NCBI GenBank assembly: GCA_905221605.1
Contig: CAJNDS010002165.1
Span: forward strand, 429,583 to 452,082
Reading direction: 5' to 3'
DNA length: 22,500 nt
Source: Symbiodinium natans
Lineage: Eukaryota; Sar; Dinophyceae; Suessiales; Symbiodiniaceae
Program-made: the position numbers and the translations under genes
Notes under the pieces: model-generated
Told to the model about the DNA's origin: nothing
Seen by the model: only the letters and a program-made list of their open reading frames with translations
Databases searched by the model: none
In this document: piece after piece, positions 1 through 9,137 of the stretch
Position numbering within the stretch: the first letter of the stretch is position 1
How the letters are laid out: each line of letters starts with the position of its first letter

Positions 1-357
1 TTTTAGGATTTAGGGTTTAGGGTTTCGGGGATTCGGGTGTAGAATGTAGGGTCGCGGCTGCCGGCGGATTTCTGGCTGGGACTGGGAGGACGCCAAAACT
101 AGAACCCCCAAATCGCACCCTATACTACCATTGGGGGCCATTTTTAGGTACCCTCAGAGGGATCTACTTCTTGGATCCTCTCAAAGTCTGGGATTTCTAG
201 GAGGGCCTTCGACACATTGCTCTTAGCGAGCACCGTGAGGGTTTAGGGTTTCGGGTTTAGGGTTTAGCCCCAGACCCTATACCCTTAACGATCCTTCAGC
301 GGGCCTCTACCGTGCTCCATAGGAGGCAGCGGCACGTCTTCCCTCCCGGGTGAGACG

Positions 358-757
358 TTTAGGGTTTAGGGTTTAGGCTTTAGGGTTTAGGGTTTAGGGT
401 TTAGGGTTTAGGGTTTAGGGTTTAGGGTTTAGGGTTTAGGGTTTAGGGCTTCGGGTTTAGGGTTTAGGGTTTTTTGGTTTAGGGTTTGGGGTTTAGGGTT
501 TAGGGTTTAGGGTTTAGGGTTTAGGGTTTAGGGTTTAGGGTTTAGGGTTTAGGGTTTAGGGTTTAGGGTTTAGGGTTTGGGGCTTACGGTTTAGGGTTTA
601 CGGTTTAGGGTTTAGGGTTTAGGGGCTTGGGGTTTACTTGGGGTTGAGGGTTTAGGGTTTAGGGTTTAGGGTTTAGGGTTTAGGGTTTAGGGTTTAGGGT
701 TTAGGGTTTAGGGTCTAGGGTTTAGGGTTTAGGGTTTAGGGTTTCGGGTGAGACTTA
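358..757 (+). repeat. TTTAGGG array
   Basis: Near-continuous TTTAGGG with scattered variants (TTCGGG, TTTGGGG, TTACGG). Shorter degenerate runs already occur at 1-30 and 238-270. Between 31 and 357 there is unique sequence without a recognisable gene. Confidence 0.97.
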
Positions 758-780
758 TGGGCTCGAGGGGTGGGGGGTTA

Positions 781-868
781 CTTGGAGGTTCATGATACTT
801 TGACCCATTATAATCATACTTATAACTGTACGTATGTCCATATTAAGGCACTTAAGGGCTTGGCGTTT
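781..868 (+). mobile_element. MITE family 1, 5' half only
   Basis: Starts CTTGGAGGTTCATGATACTT and follows the 22328-22471 copy through ...CCATATTAAGGCACTTAAGGG, then diverges. No 3' inverted repeat follows. It abuts the large telomeric array at its left, and TTA precedes the terminus. Confidence 0.7.
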
Positions 869-1322
869 TGGGTTGTCTTAACTATTACCAGAACAGGGTG
901 TAGGGCTTGAAGTTGAAAAATAGAAGACCTTCTTAGGCATACCGTCTTCTTGTTCTTTTTTTGGGAAGGGGTCTTCATAAAAGGATCATAGTACGTAAGG
1001 CGAGCTGCCCCAATTTTCGGACAGATCCATATGGCTTCCTTCCTTTGGTAACTTATTTTAAGTTCCCAAATGTGCCTTAGAACGGCGGTACGTGCCCGAG
1101 GTACTGACGAAAGGGCTTGGGCCACACAGGTAGGACTTAGTTAGTGTCCCTTTTGGGGGTTTAGGGTTTAGGGTATAGGGTGTACGGTTTAGTCCAAGGG
1201 GGTTCGAGTGCACAATTGACTTTTCTAGCGTGCTACTCTTGTAGTGCCACAAGACATGTAAATGTTGTGAAACCCTGCAACCCCTGACACACACCCTGAA
1301 TCTTAAAACCCCAAAACATGAC

Positions 1323-2414
1323 CGGCTAAACCCTAAACCCTAAACCCTAAACCCTAAACCCTTGAGGCTCCCAAAGTCGAACTCTAGAACATAGCCCCTC
1401 AAACCGTCTAGGGCTGGGGAATGTGCCACGGCCCTACCTCGAGATCTCAGGTCGGGCGCAGTAGGGTCTACTAGGGCGTTAGGGTTTAGGGTTTAGGGTT
1501 TAGGGTTTAGGGCTTAGGGTTCGGGGGCTCGGGGCTTCCCTTTGTTTAAAGGGGGTAAGGGTCTGGGGAATTGAGCTGCTCTAAGTCTTGAATCCTGAAC
1601 TTTGAAGCCTTAGTGAGGCTTTACTAGACCCGGGAGCAACCTAGGAAAAAAAAGGGTGCCCTTTTTGGCTTTAAGGGGATGACAAGGGGACCCCAGACCT
1701 AGAAAAAGGAAAAAAGGGGCGACTCTCCCGGTCCTAGTTTATAAAGGTAAGGGTATTGAGGGAGAGGGGCTAAATCCGACACCGCAAACTCCGAAGCCCT
1801 GAAACCCCAAAACCCAAACCTCAGGGCTCCGAAGCTCTGAAGCAATGTGGAGCCCCGCATGGCTTGTCATGTTTCCCTAAACCCTAAACCCTGAACCCTA
1901 AACACGAAACCCTAAAAACCAAAGCCTAAATCCTAGACCCTAGACTCTAAAACCTAAACCCTAAACCCTAAACCCTAAATCCTAAACCCTAAACCCTAAA
2001 CCATAAACCCTAAACCCTAAACTCTAAACCCCTTTTCTGGCACCAGCGTGCTGCACACGCCGAAAGGCGACACCGCGACGGCTTTGTCGGTTCGGCCGAG
2101 TTGGCACTTAGGGCTTTCCTTAGAAAGGATCCCGCCGGCTTCTAGGGGTTTAGGGTTTAGGGTTTAGGGTTTAGGGTTTAGGGTTTAGGGTTTAGGGTTT
2201 AGGGTTTAGGGTTTAGGGTTTAGGGTTTAGGGTTTAGGGTTTAGGGTTTAGGGTTTAGGGTCTAGGGGGTTTCAGGGTTTCTTAGGGCTTAGGGGGGCGG
2301 AGGTTTGCATTTAGGGATTCAGCACCTACAAGGCTTAGGGTGGGTTCAGGGTTCAGGGTTCAGGGCTTAGGGTTTAGGGTTTAGGGTTTAGTGTTTAGGG
2401 TTTAGGGTTTAGGG
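1323..2414. repeat. Alternating CCCTAAA and TTTAGGG arrays
   Basis: CCCTAAA at 1323-1362, TTTAGGG at 1479-1520, CCCTAAA at 1874-2032, TTTAGGG at about 2155-2262 (nearly pure) and 2361-2414. A short GC-rich island at 2041-2105 reads SVLHTPKGDTATALSVRP on + but lacks a donor. Confidence 0.95.
1624..1737 (+). mobile_element. MITE family 2, solo copy
   Basis: Ends CTAGACCCGGGAG and CTCCCGGTCCTAG are imperfect inverted repeats. TTTA flanks both sides, a possible target duplication. The interior (AAAGGGTGCCCTTTTTGG, TTTAAGGGGATGA) is shared with 7309-7410. No coding capacity. Confidence 0.82.
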
Positions 2415-2586
2415 TTTTGGTGTTTTATATTTTTTTTTGGGGGGGTGGGGGGGGGGGGGCGTGGTGTTTAGGGTTCATGGTTCAAAGGACTCTTCTCCGA
2501 TGGTCCATCCCTTCAAAAGACTTGTGGAACAACCCGTTCTTGGCTTGAACTGGCAGAGGTCACGCAGGCTTTTTCGGGGTAGCCCA

Positions 2587-2834
2587 AAACCCTAAACCCT
2601 AAACCCTAAACCCTAAACCCTAGACCCTAAACCCTAAACCCTAAACCCTAAACCCTAAACCCTAGACCCTAAACCCTAAACCCTGAACCCTAAACCCTAG
2701 ACCCTAAACCCAAAACCCAAAACCCAAAACCCAAAACCCTAAACCCTAAACCCTAAACCCTAAACCCTAAACCCTAAACCCTAGCCCTAAACCCTAAACC
2801 CTAACCCTCAACCCTAAACCCAAACCCTAAACCC
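2587..2834 (-). repeat. CCCTAAA array with CCCAAAA variant block
   Basis: Mostly CCCTAAA with CCCTAGA and CCCTGAA variants and a short block of AACCCAA. It ends in CCCTAACCCTCAACC. Confidence 0.95.
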
Positions 2835-3156
2835 CGATTTCAACTTTCCCCAAGGATGCGGCGCGGCGTTAGGATTCTAGGACCAGGGTTGGGCGAGAAG
2901 AGTGCAGGGTTTAATATAGGGGCCTTCAAAAAAGGACTAGGGTTTTGGGAGGTACTATAGTGTGGTGGTATAGGGAGCATAAGGGAATACGACTAGTAAA
3001 AATTCCGACCGTTCGGCTTCAAGGTATAGGAATCCGCTGCACCCGGACCCTACAGCGAGTAGGTGATATATATATATATATATATATACATCAGGGGTCA
3101 GGCTTCAGGGTTTGGGGGGCAGGGTTGTTGAGGCTTGGGGCGGCTCGCTTACTGGG

Positions 3157-3381
3157 ACCCTAAACCTTAAACCCTAAACCCTAAACCCTAAACCCTAAGC
3201 CATGGTTGCCCTGGTCAACTCTTGCTTCACCTACTCGTCTTCGTCCGCGCGCTTCTTGCGAATGCCGCTGGCCTGAACAGGAGGTTTAGGATTGAGGGTT
3301 TAGAGTTTAGGGTTTAGAGTTTAGAGTTTAGGGTTAGGGTTTTGGGTTTAGGGTTCAGGGTTTAGGGTTTAGGGTTTCGGG
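3157..3381. repeat. Short CCCTAAA then TTTAGGG arrays
   Basis: CCCTAAA at 3157-3198 and TTTAGGG/TTTAGAG at 3282-3381, on either side of the coding-like island at 3190-3280. A (TA)n run lies just upstream at 3066-3088. From 3530 to 4230 there is degenerate CCCTAAA-like sequence without a convincing gene. Confidence 0.9.
3190..3280. CDS. Short coding-like island, strand ambiguous
   Basis: On + an ATG in good context (AAGCCATGG) opens MVALVNSCFTYSSSSARFLR with high third-position GC and a stop at 3274, resembling a targeting-peptide start. On - a pyrimidine-rich acceptor (CCTCCTGTTCAG) precedes SGIRKKRADEDE and a stop, resembling a charged C-terminus. Either or neither may be real. Confidence 0.2.
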
Positions 3382-3410
3382 TGGTTCTGCCCTGATCGCG
3401 TCTTCCCTCT

Positions 3411-3528
3411 GCCACAGACATCCACAGACAAACCCATTGAAACCATTGTTAGGGGGACTCGACTATGCAGCGATCATACGGCACAACAAAAGATTCCTTA
3501 CTCGCCGACTACAAAGCTCTGCTTGAAG
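3411..3528 (+). CDS. Exon-like segment with strong acceptor
   Basis: CTTCCCTCTGCCACAG ends near 3418 and is a textbook 3' splice site. The following DNA up to GCTTGAAG|GTTGGT (donor near 3529) is open in more than one frame: one reads DSLLADYKALLEG, another GLDYAAIIRHNKRFLTRRLQ. The frame is not decided. Exact 5' border is uncertain. Confidence 0.2.
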
Positions 3529-4359
3529 GTTGGTTTGCAACTTTTGCCATTTGTCGTGGTTTGAATGGCTTTTCGGATTTAGGCCAAACCAACACCCTAC
3601 CAAAAGAAAGCATGAACCTACCGGGTAACCTACCCAGCCCCAAACCTTGTGTGTGTGGGGGGGCCCGCGTTTGAAAAGCGAAGGTCTGGCTGGAAGAGTT
3701 TAACGGCTGTTCAGGTCTCAGGGCTGAAGCTTCGGGAAGAAGCATCTTGCTGCAGGACAAAGCGGCTGAAGACTAAGCCTGAATTTTGAAGCTTGCACCC
3801 CGGCATAAACGTGTACCCTAAACCCTGTAAACCCTGACCCTGAAATATTGGAGTGGGAGCCGTCGTCGAAGCGAAAAGCCGAAGGCGAAACCCGAAAACC
3901 CTGAAACCCAAATAGGAAATCAACCCCAACGCCTAAACCCCAAACGCTCATCAGCTTTAAAAACGCCTCAAACCTATGACCCCTAACAGGAAATCTAGCC
4001 TCAAGTCTCAACCCTAAAAGCCTGAACCCCAAAAAACAACAAAAAACCATCCCAAAAACCCCAAATAATCATCCCTAAACCCCCCCAAGCATGATCCCTG
4101 GCCTTTGTCCTCTTCACAGGGAAGGAAGCCTGGCAAGGGGCCAGCCCTCAAGGGGGGAACAACCTGATGGTGCCTTCTCTTCGGGTTTCGGGCTGAGGAG
4201 TTGAAGTTTTTGGTTCGAATCCTAGGGGTTTAGGGCTTAGGGCTTTGGGGTTCAGGGTTCAGGGTTCAGTGTTTAGAGGACTCTATATATATACATATAT
4301 ATATACTGTATTCATATGTACCTTTGTAATTATTGATCAAACCCTCATGGGTTCGGGTG

Positions 4360-4422
4360 CAAGGCACAAACTTTCGTGTGCAAGGCACAAGCCTTCGTGG
4401 GCAAGGCACAAACTGTCGTGGG
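4360..4422 (+). repeat. 21-bp minisatellite, three copies
   Basis: Units CAAGGCACAAACTTTCGTGTG, CAAGGCACAAGCCTTCGTGGG and CAAGGCACAAACTGTCGTGGG follow each other exactly. An AT-rich (ATATATACATATATATAT) stretch lies 65 bp upstream. Confidence 0.9.
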
Positions 4423-4568
4423 CGGCATGCCATGGGCCTCTACTGTTGTTTAGACTGGCCGGGGGTTTTTATAGGATTTAGGGGCTACTCAAACCCTAAA
4501 CCCGAAACCCCAAACCCACAACCCTAAACCCTAAGCCGGGTCGTGCGCTTTAGGGGCCCAGCTTTGAG

Positions 4569-4735
4569 CTGCCGTCCACACTTTCCTGGCCCATACCGCC
4601 ACGGCGGCTGACTCGCTTGCGGAGGGCGTACGCCCTGGTGGGCCCTGCCGTGTGGCGGCTCCTCCCCCAACCACCACTGACTCGGGCGTTGACGTCCGTT
4701 CCTGCGAGGAGATTGCTGATCTGCGAGGAATTTAG
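4569..4735 (+). CDS. Candidate terminal exon on + strand
   Basis: After a possible acceptor (CAGCTTTGAG) the + frame reads AVHTFLAHTATAADSLAEGV, then VAAPPPTTTDSGVDV and SCEEIADLRGI, with stop TAG at 4733. Third positions are GC-rich. Another + frame is open across the same stretch, so the reading is tentative. A perfect 14-bp palindrome lies inside (4623-4636). Confidence 0.25.
4623..4636. other. Perfect 14-bp palindrome
   Basis: AGGGCGTACGCCCT. Outer imperfect arms CCGCCACGGC (4596-4605) and GCCGTGTGGCGG (4647-4658) extend it into a larger possible hairpin. Confidence 0.7.
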
Positions 4736-5038
4736 TCTCCAGTGGCCGCGGGTTTTTCGGACTTAGGGGCTACTGGACCGTCGGCTTTAGGGTTTAAGAG
4801 CTACTAGGCGCTGGGCTTTAGGGCTGAGGGCCTATTGAGCCTTGGGCTTAGTGTTTGAAAGGGAGGCTGGCTTGAGATGTGAAGCGAAGTGGTTTCCTAA
4901 TGTGGTGGGACCCAGTGGGCGGGTGGGTATTTCCCTGTCACTTGACAAGCTGCTTGACTGGTGAATGCTTGGACATGAGACCGAACCCTAAACCCTAAAC
5001 CCTAAACCCTAAACCGTAACTCGGGGTTTACGGCGTAG

Positions 5039-5124
5039 GGCCTGGGCTTGGGAAGAACGGCATTGCAGAGACATTGGGGAAGAGAGGCGCAGGCGTCGGG
5101 ATGCAGACCCCCGACATCACTTGA
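5039..5124 (+). CDS. Candidate terminal exon on + strand
   Basis: After GGCGTAG the + strand reads LGKNGIAETLGKRGAGVGMQ followed by TPDIT and stop TGA at 5122. It is a repeat-free island between a CCCTAAA array (4981-5015) and degenerate repeats. Acceptor strength is poor. Confidence 0.2.
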
Positions 5125-5180
5125 CAGGGTTTAGCTTCAGGGGCTTCAGGGTCTTCAGGGGCTTAAGGGGTTTATCATCT

Positions 5181-5236
5181 AGGGTTTACGGTAAGGCTTA
5201 ATTACGACAGGGTTTACAGTAAGGCTTAATTACGAC
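5181..5236 (+). repeat. 28-bp tandem duplication
   Basis: Two head-to-tail copies of AGGGTTTACGGTAAGGCTTA plus ATTACGAC, with one G/A difference. Each copy begins with a telomere-like AGGGTTTA. Confidence 0.9.
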
Positions 5237-5409
5237 GTACAGCTCAGGGTTCAAGGGATTAGGGATTTGCATCACAAAACAGGCTTGGTGCTGAGGGTTT
5301 GTGGATTGGGCTTTCAGGCTCGGTGTGTTTGGGTTGAAATCTTTAGGGTTGAGGGTTTAGGGTAAAGGGTCTAGGGTCTATGGCTTAGGGTTTTTGGGTT
5401 TGCGGACCC

Positions 5410-5667
5410 TGGCCCTAAACCCTAAACCCTAAACCCCCCTAAGCCCGGGCATGAACTGGGCGCCAGACACTGCCACTGGTCAGGCTGCCTTCAGCATCAC
5501 AGTTTGGACGTGAGGGGGGAGGAGGGAGGCGTGCAACTAACTAGGGCAGCTAGAGCCCTCAGCCCGAAACCTCAAACCCTAAAACCCTAAAACCCTAAAA
5601 CCCTAAAACCCTTAAACCCTTAAACCCTTAAACCCTTAAACCCCGAAACCCTAAAACCCTTAAACCC
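5410..5667 (-). repeat. CCCTAAA run, then CCCTAAAA / CCCTTAAA eight-base variants
   Basis: A short CCCTAAA run at 5410-5440 and an array at 5571-5667 in which the unit is lengthened to eight bases, first CCCTAAAA and then CCCTTAAA. The sequence from 5668 to 6033 has a long open + frame but no recognisable domain. Confidence 0.88.
5444..5509 (+). CDS. Candidate internal exon on + strand
   Basis: Between AACCCCCCTAAG and a consensus donor, GTGAGG at 5510, 66 bp encode PGMNWAPDTATGQAAFSITV plus W and two bases. The acceptor is made of the telomere-like CCCTAAACCCCCCTAAG tract, so the array itself would supply the pyrimidine tract. Confidence 0.3.
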
Positions 5668-6133
5668 ACAAGACGCAGATGCTTAGGGGGTCAGAGCTGC
5701 AGTTTTGGCATTTCACATTGGCGCCTTGGTCTTTCTGAGCAGGGTTTAGAGCTCAAGTGCCGACCAAATGAGCCCTCTGAACCAGGAGCCAACGGGTTTG
5801 CGGGTGTCAAATTGTCATATGAACTAAAGAAAACTGTCATCACAAAACCCGTCTTCGTGTGTTATCTTCGTTTCATACTCTTGTTTATGGGCCGCTTTGC
5901 ATCTTTACATTCTGCAAGGAGTTTAGTCAGTAGACATGTAGGATGGCGCCCGACATGTTGGACTAGGCATGCAGCTAGGATCAAAACATTGGTGTCCTTC
6001 CCACTTCTAGGAGGCTGGAATCTTGCTGCTTGAATCCCGACAGGGCCTCTTGGGTATCCATGAGCCTTCATAGAGAGTCTAGGGTCGAGGGTCGAGGGAA
6101 ACAATGCAAAGTTGTTGCCTAAAACCCCCTAAG

Positions 6134-6363
6134 TTTGAGGTCGCAGGGGCGTGCTGTCAAGTTCTGGAAGTCTCCAGCGAACAAGATACATGCCTACACT
6201 ACCGTCTGGAAGGCGGCATCATGCTATGGTGACCTACAAGAAGGAACTCTGTTGTACTTGCTTATAATATGGAGAAGAGCCCAAAGTAAAACTTCAACGG
6301 CAGTACGTTTATGGTGAACGCAGGGAAGTCTTACAGCTGGTTGAGGTAGGCTCCGAGCGTGAA
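6134..6363 (+). CDS. Coding-like region on + strand, frame unresolved
   Basis: Between AAAACCCCCTAAG and possible donors at 6229 (GTGACC) and 6346 (GTAGGC) the + strand carries protein-like readings in more than one frame: FEVAGACCQVLEVSSEQDTC up to 6228, and from 6268 EEPKVKLQRQYVYGERREVL followed by QLVEV. These are in different frames, so either a small intron, a frame break or chance is involved. A 60-codon frame from ATG 6135 also runs through the whole block. Confidence 0.22.
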
Positions 6364-6424
6364 GTCTGATTCTTGGGTGTCATTCCCAATAGAGCTCAAC
6401 GTTTGTGACGTGTGCATCCTCCCC

Positions 6425-6524
6425 CCTAAACCCTAAACCCTAAACCCTAAACCCTAAACCCTGAGCCCTGAACCCTGAACCCTGAACCCTGAACCCTGAA
6501 CCCTGAACCCTGAACCCTGAACCT
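6425..6524 (-). repeat. CCCTAAA array changing to CCCTGAA
   Basis: Five CCCTAAA units switch to about eight CCCTGAA units (from about 6462), each half internally uniform. Confidence 0.93.
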
Positions 6525-6811
6525 TAAACGCGAAGCCTTGTAGCTGCCGAATCCCTACATGCAAACCTCCATCCCTGGCATCTCGAGACCCCTAAACCTT
6601 AAACCATTAAGGGTTTAGAGCTTAGGGGGGGTTCGGGTTTAGGGCTTAGGGCTTAGGGATTAGGGTTTAGGGTTCGGGTTTAGGGCTTTAGGCTCTTTAG
6701 AGGCTTGCGGGCTCTGGACTTGTTTTGTTGGGTTTTTTGTTTTTTTTTTAGGCGTAACCTGCACATTGCAAGCTTTAAACTCTAAGCCCTAAGCCATAAG
6801 CCATGAGCCCT

Positions 6812-6908
6812 CAGCCCCAAGCCCCAAGCCCCAAGCCCCAAGCCCCAAGCCCCAAGCCCCAAGCCCCAAGCCCCAAGCCCCAAGCCCCAAGCCCCAAGCC
6901 CCAAGCCC
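6812..6908 (-). repeat. CCCCAAG array
   Basis: About 13 uniform units of AAGCCCC, a two-base variant of CCCTAAA, preceded by graded intermediates (CCCTAAG, CCATAAG, CCATGAG). Confidence 0.95.
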
Positions 6909-7026
6909 ACACCTCTAAGCCCTAAACCCTGAACGGCCAAGCAATCAAGCCTTATCGCCTCTCAGCAAGCTAAGGAGAAAATACCCGAGGCAAGAACGCT
7001 TCTGCTCCATCACCTGAGACCCGAGC

Positions 7027-7100
7027 ATTTAGGGTTTAGGGTTTAGGGTTTAGGGTTTAGGGTTTAGGGTTTAGGGTTTAGGGTTTAGGGTTTAGGGTTA
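7027..7100 (+). repeat. TTTAGGG array
   Basis: About ten pure units directly before the MITE at 7149. A coding-like + strand stretch (ASQQAKEKIPEARTLLLHHL) lies just upstream at about 6960-7020 after a CCTCTCAG acceptor, but the - strand is open as well. Confidence 0.95.
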
Positions 7101-7204
7101 AGAGATTAAGGGTTAGGTGTAGGGTTTCGGGGGCATCCCCAGGCTCTGCTTGGAGGTTCATGGTACTTAGTAACCAAATGATAGCTGTACTTAGAACTGT
7201 ACTG

Positions 7205-7287
7205 AACTTGGAACCCCAGCAAAAAATATAATTTTTTATGTTTCTTAGGAATTAGAGTACCCAAAAATAAAAAACTATTTCCAAGTT
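7205..7287 (+). mobile_element. Short AT-rich inverted-repeat element nested in family 1
   Basis: Perfect 9-bp ends AACTTGGAA and TTCCAAGTT enclose an AT-rich core (AAAAAATATAATTTTTTATG). It is absent from the other family 1 copies. No second copy seen in the window, so mobile origin is inferred. Confidence 0.45.
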
Positions 7288-7308
7288 GTAACCTTATTCT
7301 AGACCCGG

Positions 7309-7410
7309 GAGTAACCTAGGAATAAAGAGGGTGCCCTTTTTGGTTTTAAGGGGATGATAAGGGAACCCCAACCCTAGAAAAGGGAAAAAAGTGTCTACTC
7401 CCGGTCCTAG
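7309..7410 (+). mobile_element. MITE family 2, copy nested in family 1
   Basis: CTAGACCCGGGAG to CTCCCGGTCCTAG, about 102 bp, closely matching 1624-1737 over its whole length. It lies inside the family 1 copy at 7149-7488 and therefore inserted later than that copy. Confidence 0.82.
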
Positions 7411-7639
7411 TCTTAGTGTACTTGAGGGGCTTATAAGTGGGTTATACGCACAGTTATACTTGGTTAATAAGTGCCATGAACCTCCAAGTAAGTAAACCCG
7501 GGTCTCTTGACAGACAGAAACACTGCTGCAAACATGAAGAGTCCCTACTCTGCAAGGATCATTCTGCCCTAAGCTTAAAACCTTAAACCCTAAACCCTAA
7601 ACCCCAATCCCCAAACCCTAAAACCCAAAATCCCAAGTA

Positions 7640-8220
7640 TGATGCCAATCCATAGGGGCCTTAATCATTCAAGTCGGGCATTGGGGGTTATTCGACTATA
7701 GGGGAATATTTTTAGGTATCATTCCGACTAATATATTTTCCCCTAAAGGGATGCGAAAAAGCGTCGCCAAGGGTCCAGGCTAGAGCCCCTTTAAATCGAA
7801 ACCATAAACATGGCAATTTTACTGAAGGTATGAACAATAACAGTGGTATTAATAAGCCCTTTTGGGGCATTAAGTTCAAAATTATTGTGTGGACTTTTCT
7901 CTCTTTTGATGGGGGACATGAGTGCGTTTATAATGTTCTCTAGCGATTATGAATGTGAAAATGAGGAAAAGGTAAAGATTATAAACCCTTGATCTGCGTG
8001 AATATAAAAACTAATCTCTGGCACTTGTTAATGCATTGTTTGTACGGTCTTTTGTTCAATTAAAAAAACAGCATTCGCGCGAAGCATCGATTGGATTTAC
8101 AAAATATTGTGTGGCAAGTACACGCTTTGAATAATATAATTGCAGGACTCCAGAGAATAGAAAAGGGTGAAAGGAACCTACCAGCTAATACCAGATTAAG
8201 ATAGCAAAATGGGCGGGGAT
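7640..8220. other. AT-rich island without recognised gene
   Basis: Markedly richer in A and T than the rest of the window and almost free of telomere repeat. Short open frames (for example 37 codons starting MNNNSGINKPFWGIKF near 7829) have no recognised match. A weak inverted repeat may span 7653-7745 (TAGGGG ... CCCCTA). It could be an old transposon or organelle-derived DNA; neither is shown. Confidence 0.4.
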
Positions 8221-8476
8221 TCAGGCCCCAAACCCTAAACCATAAACCCTACACCCTAAATCCGAAATGGCTTCGGATTTAGAAGTTTGGGGATTTCAGA
8301 AAGCTCGTCCCTGCGGCTCCTTGAGGTTCCCTAAACCCTCAACCTCAACCCTAAACCCTAAACTCTAAACACTAAACCCTAAACCCTTTAAACCCTCCCC
8401 TCGCAGAGAGTCAGACGATGGCGTAGGGCTTGTAGGGTGGAAGGGTTTAGGGATTCGGGGTTGGGTTTCGGGGGGT

Positions 8477-8700
8477 TTAGGGTTTAGGGTTTAGGGTTTA
8501 GGGGTTGGGTTTAGGGTGTTAAGGTTTAAGGTTTAAGGTTTAAGGTTTAGGGTTTAGGGTTTAGGGTTTAAGGTTTAACGTTTAATTAAGATTAAGGTTT
8601 AGGGTTTAAGGTTTAGGGTTTAGGGTTTAGGGTTTAGGGTTTAGGGTTTAGGGTTTAGGGTTTAGGGTTTAGGGTTTAGGGTTTAGGGTTTAGGGTTTAG
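8477..8700 (+). repeat. TTTAGGG array with TTTAAGG variants
   Basis: TTTAGGG with a block of TTTAAGG near 8522-8610, then about 14 uniform units. Followed by a low-complexity AAAAGCCCC stretch at 8709-8806. Confidence 0.95.
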
Positions 8701-8811
8701 AGCTCGAAGCTCCCAAAAGCCTCAAAAGCCCCAAAAGACCCCAAAAGCCACCAAAACCCGCAAAAGCCCCCAAAAAGCCCCCAAAAAGCCCCCAAAAGCC
8801 CCGAATCCCAC

Positions 8812-8865
8812 AAGCACTGCGCCTTCTCATGCTTCTCCACGTCCTCGTCCGCAACGGTCCCTTTC
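8812..8865 (-). CDS. Exon-like island, acidic charged peptide
   Basis: On the - strand, after CCGGCCAG, 54 bp encode KGTVADEDVEKHEKAQC with about 90 percent GC in third positions, ending at a GTGGGA donor (TGCTT|GTGGGA). An AAAAGCCCC-rich low-complexity stretch follows at 8709-8806. No family recognised. It is the lowest-coordinate member of the better-supported - strand islands. Confidence 0.3.
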
Positions 8866-9137
8866 CTGGCCGGTTTAGGGTTTAGGGTTTAGGGGTTGGG
8901 GGCTTTGGAGCATTTGAGGATTTCAGCTGAAATGGTAGTGGCTCAGCCTCCCTCAGCCCCCAAAGGGTTTCAGGTTTCGGGTTTAGGGTTTAGGGTTCAG
9001 GGTTCAGGGTGCGGGGTTCAGGGTTCAGGGTTTAGGGTAAAACCCTATATCCCTGAACCACTCAGCCCCTCGAATCCTGAAAGCCGAAGCCTTGTCGACT
9101 CGCCCGAGTTTTTCCGACCCCAAGACGTATCCACCGA

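Larger units (their letters stand above)
7149..7488 (+). mobile_element. MITE family 1, full copy with nested elements
   Basis: Left end CTTGGAGGTTCATGGTACTT at 7149, right end CATGAACCTCCAAG at 7488 as its inverse. It is longer than the 128-144 bp copies because two other inverted-repeat elements lie inside (7205-7287 and 7309-7410). No coding capacity, so non-autonomous. Confidence 0.88.

Noticed and set aside
1-757. The left edge as a true chromosome end
   Set aside because: The array is interrupted by unique sequence, the G-rich strand runs into the window at its left end in the wrong orientation for a left telomere (which should read CCCTAAA), and similar arrays occur throughout.
2098-2140. 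Hairpin at TTTCCTTAGAAAGGA
   Set aside because: The arms are too short and the loop too small for a meaningful structure.
4200-4225. GGTTCGAATCC as the T arm of a tRNA
   Set aside because: The stem around the loop pairs poorly and no D arm, anticodon arm or acceptor stem is found upstream.
5655-6033. Open + frame of about 124 codons ending ...PLLGGWNLAA as a gene
   Set aside because: Its upstream part lies in repeat-derived sequence, no domain is recognisable, and another frame is open over part of it. A chance frame of this length is expected in a window of this size.
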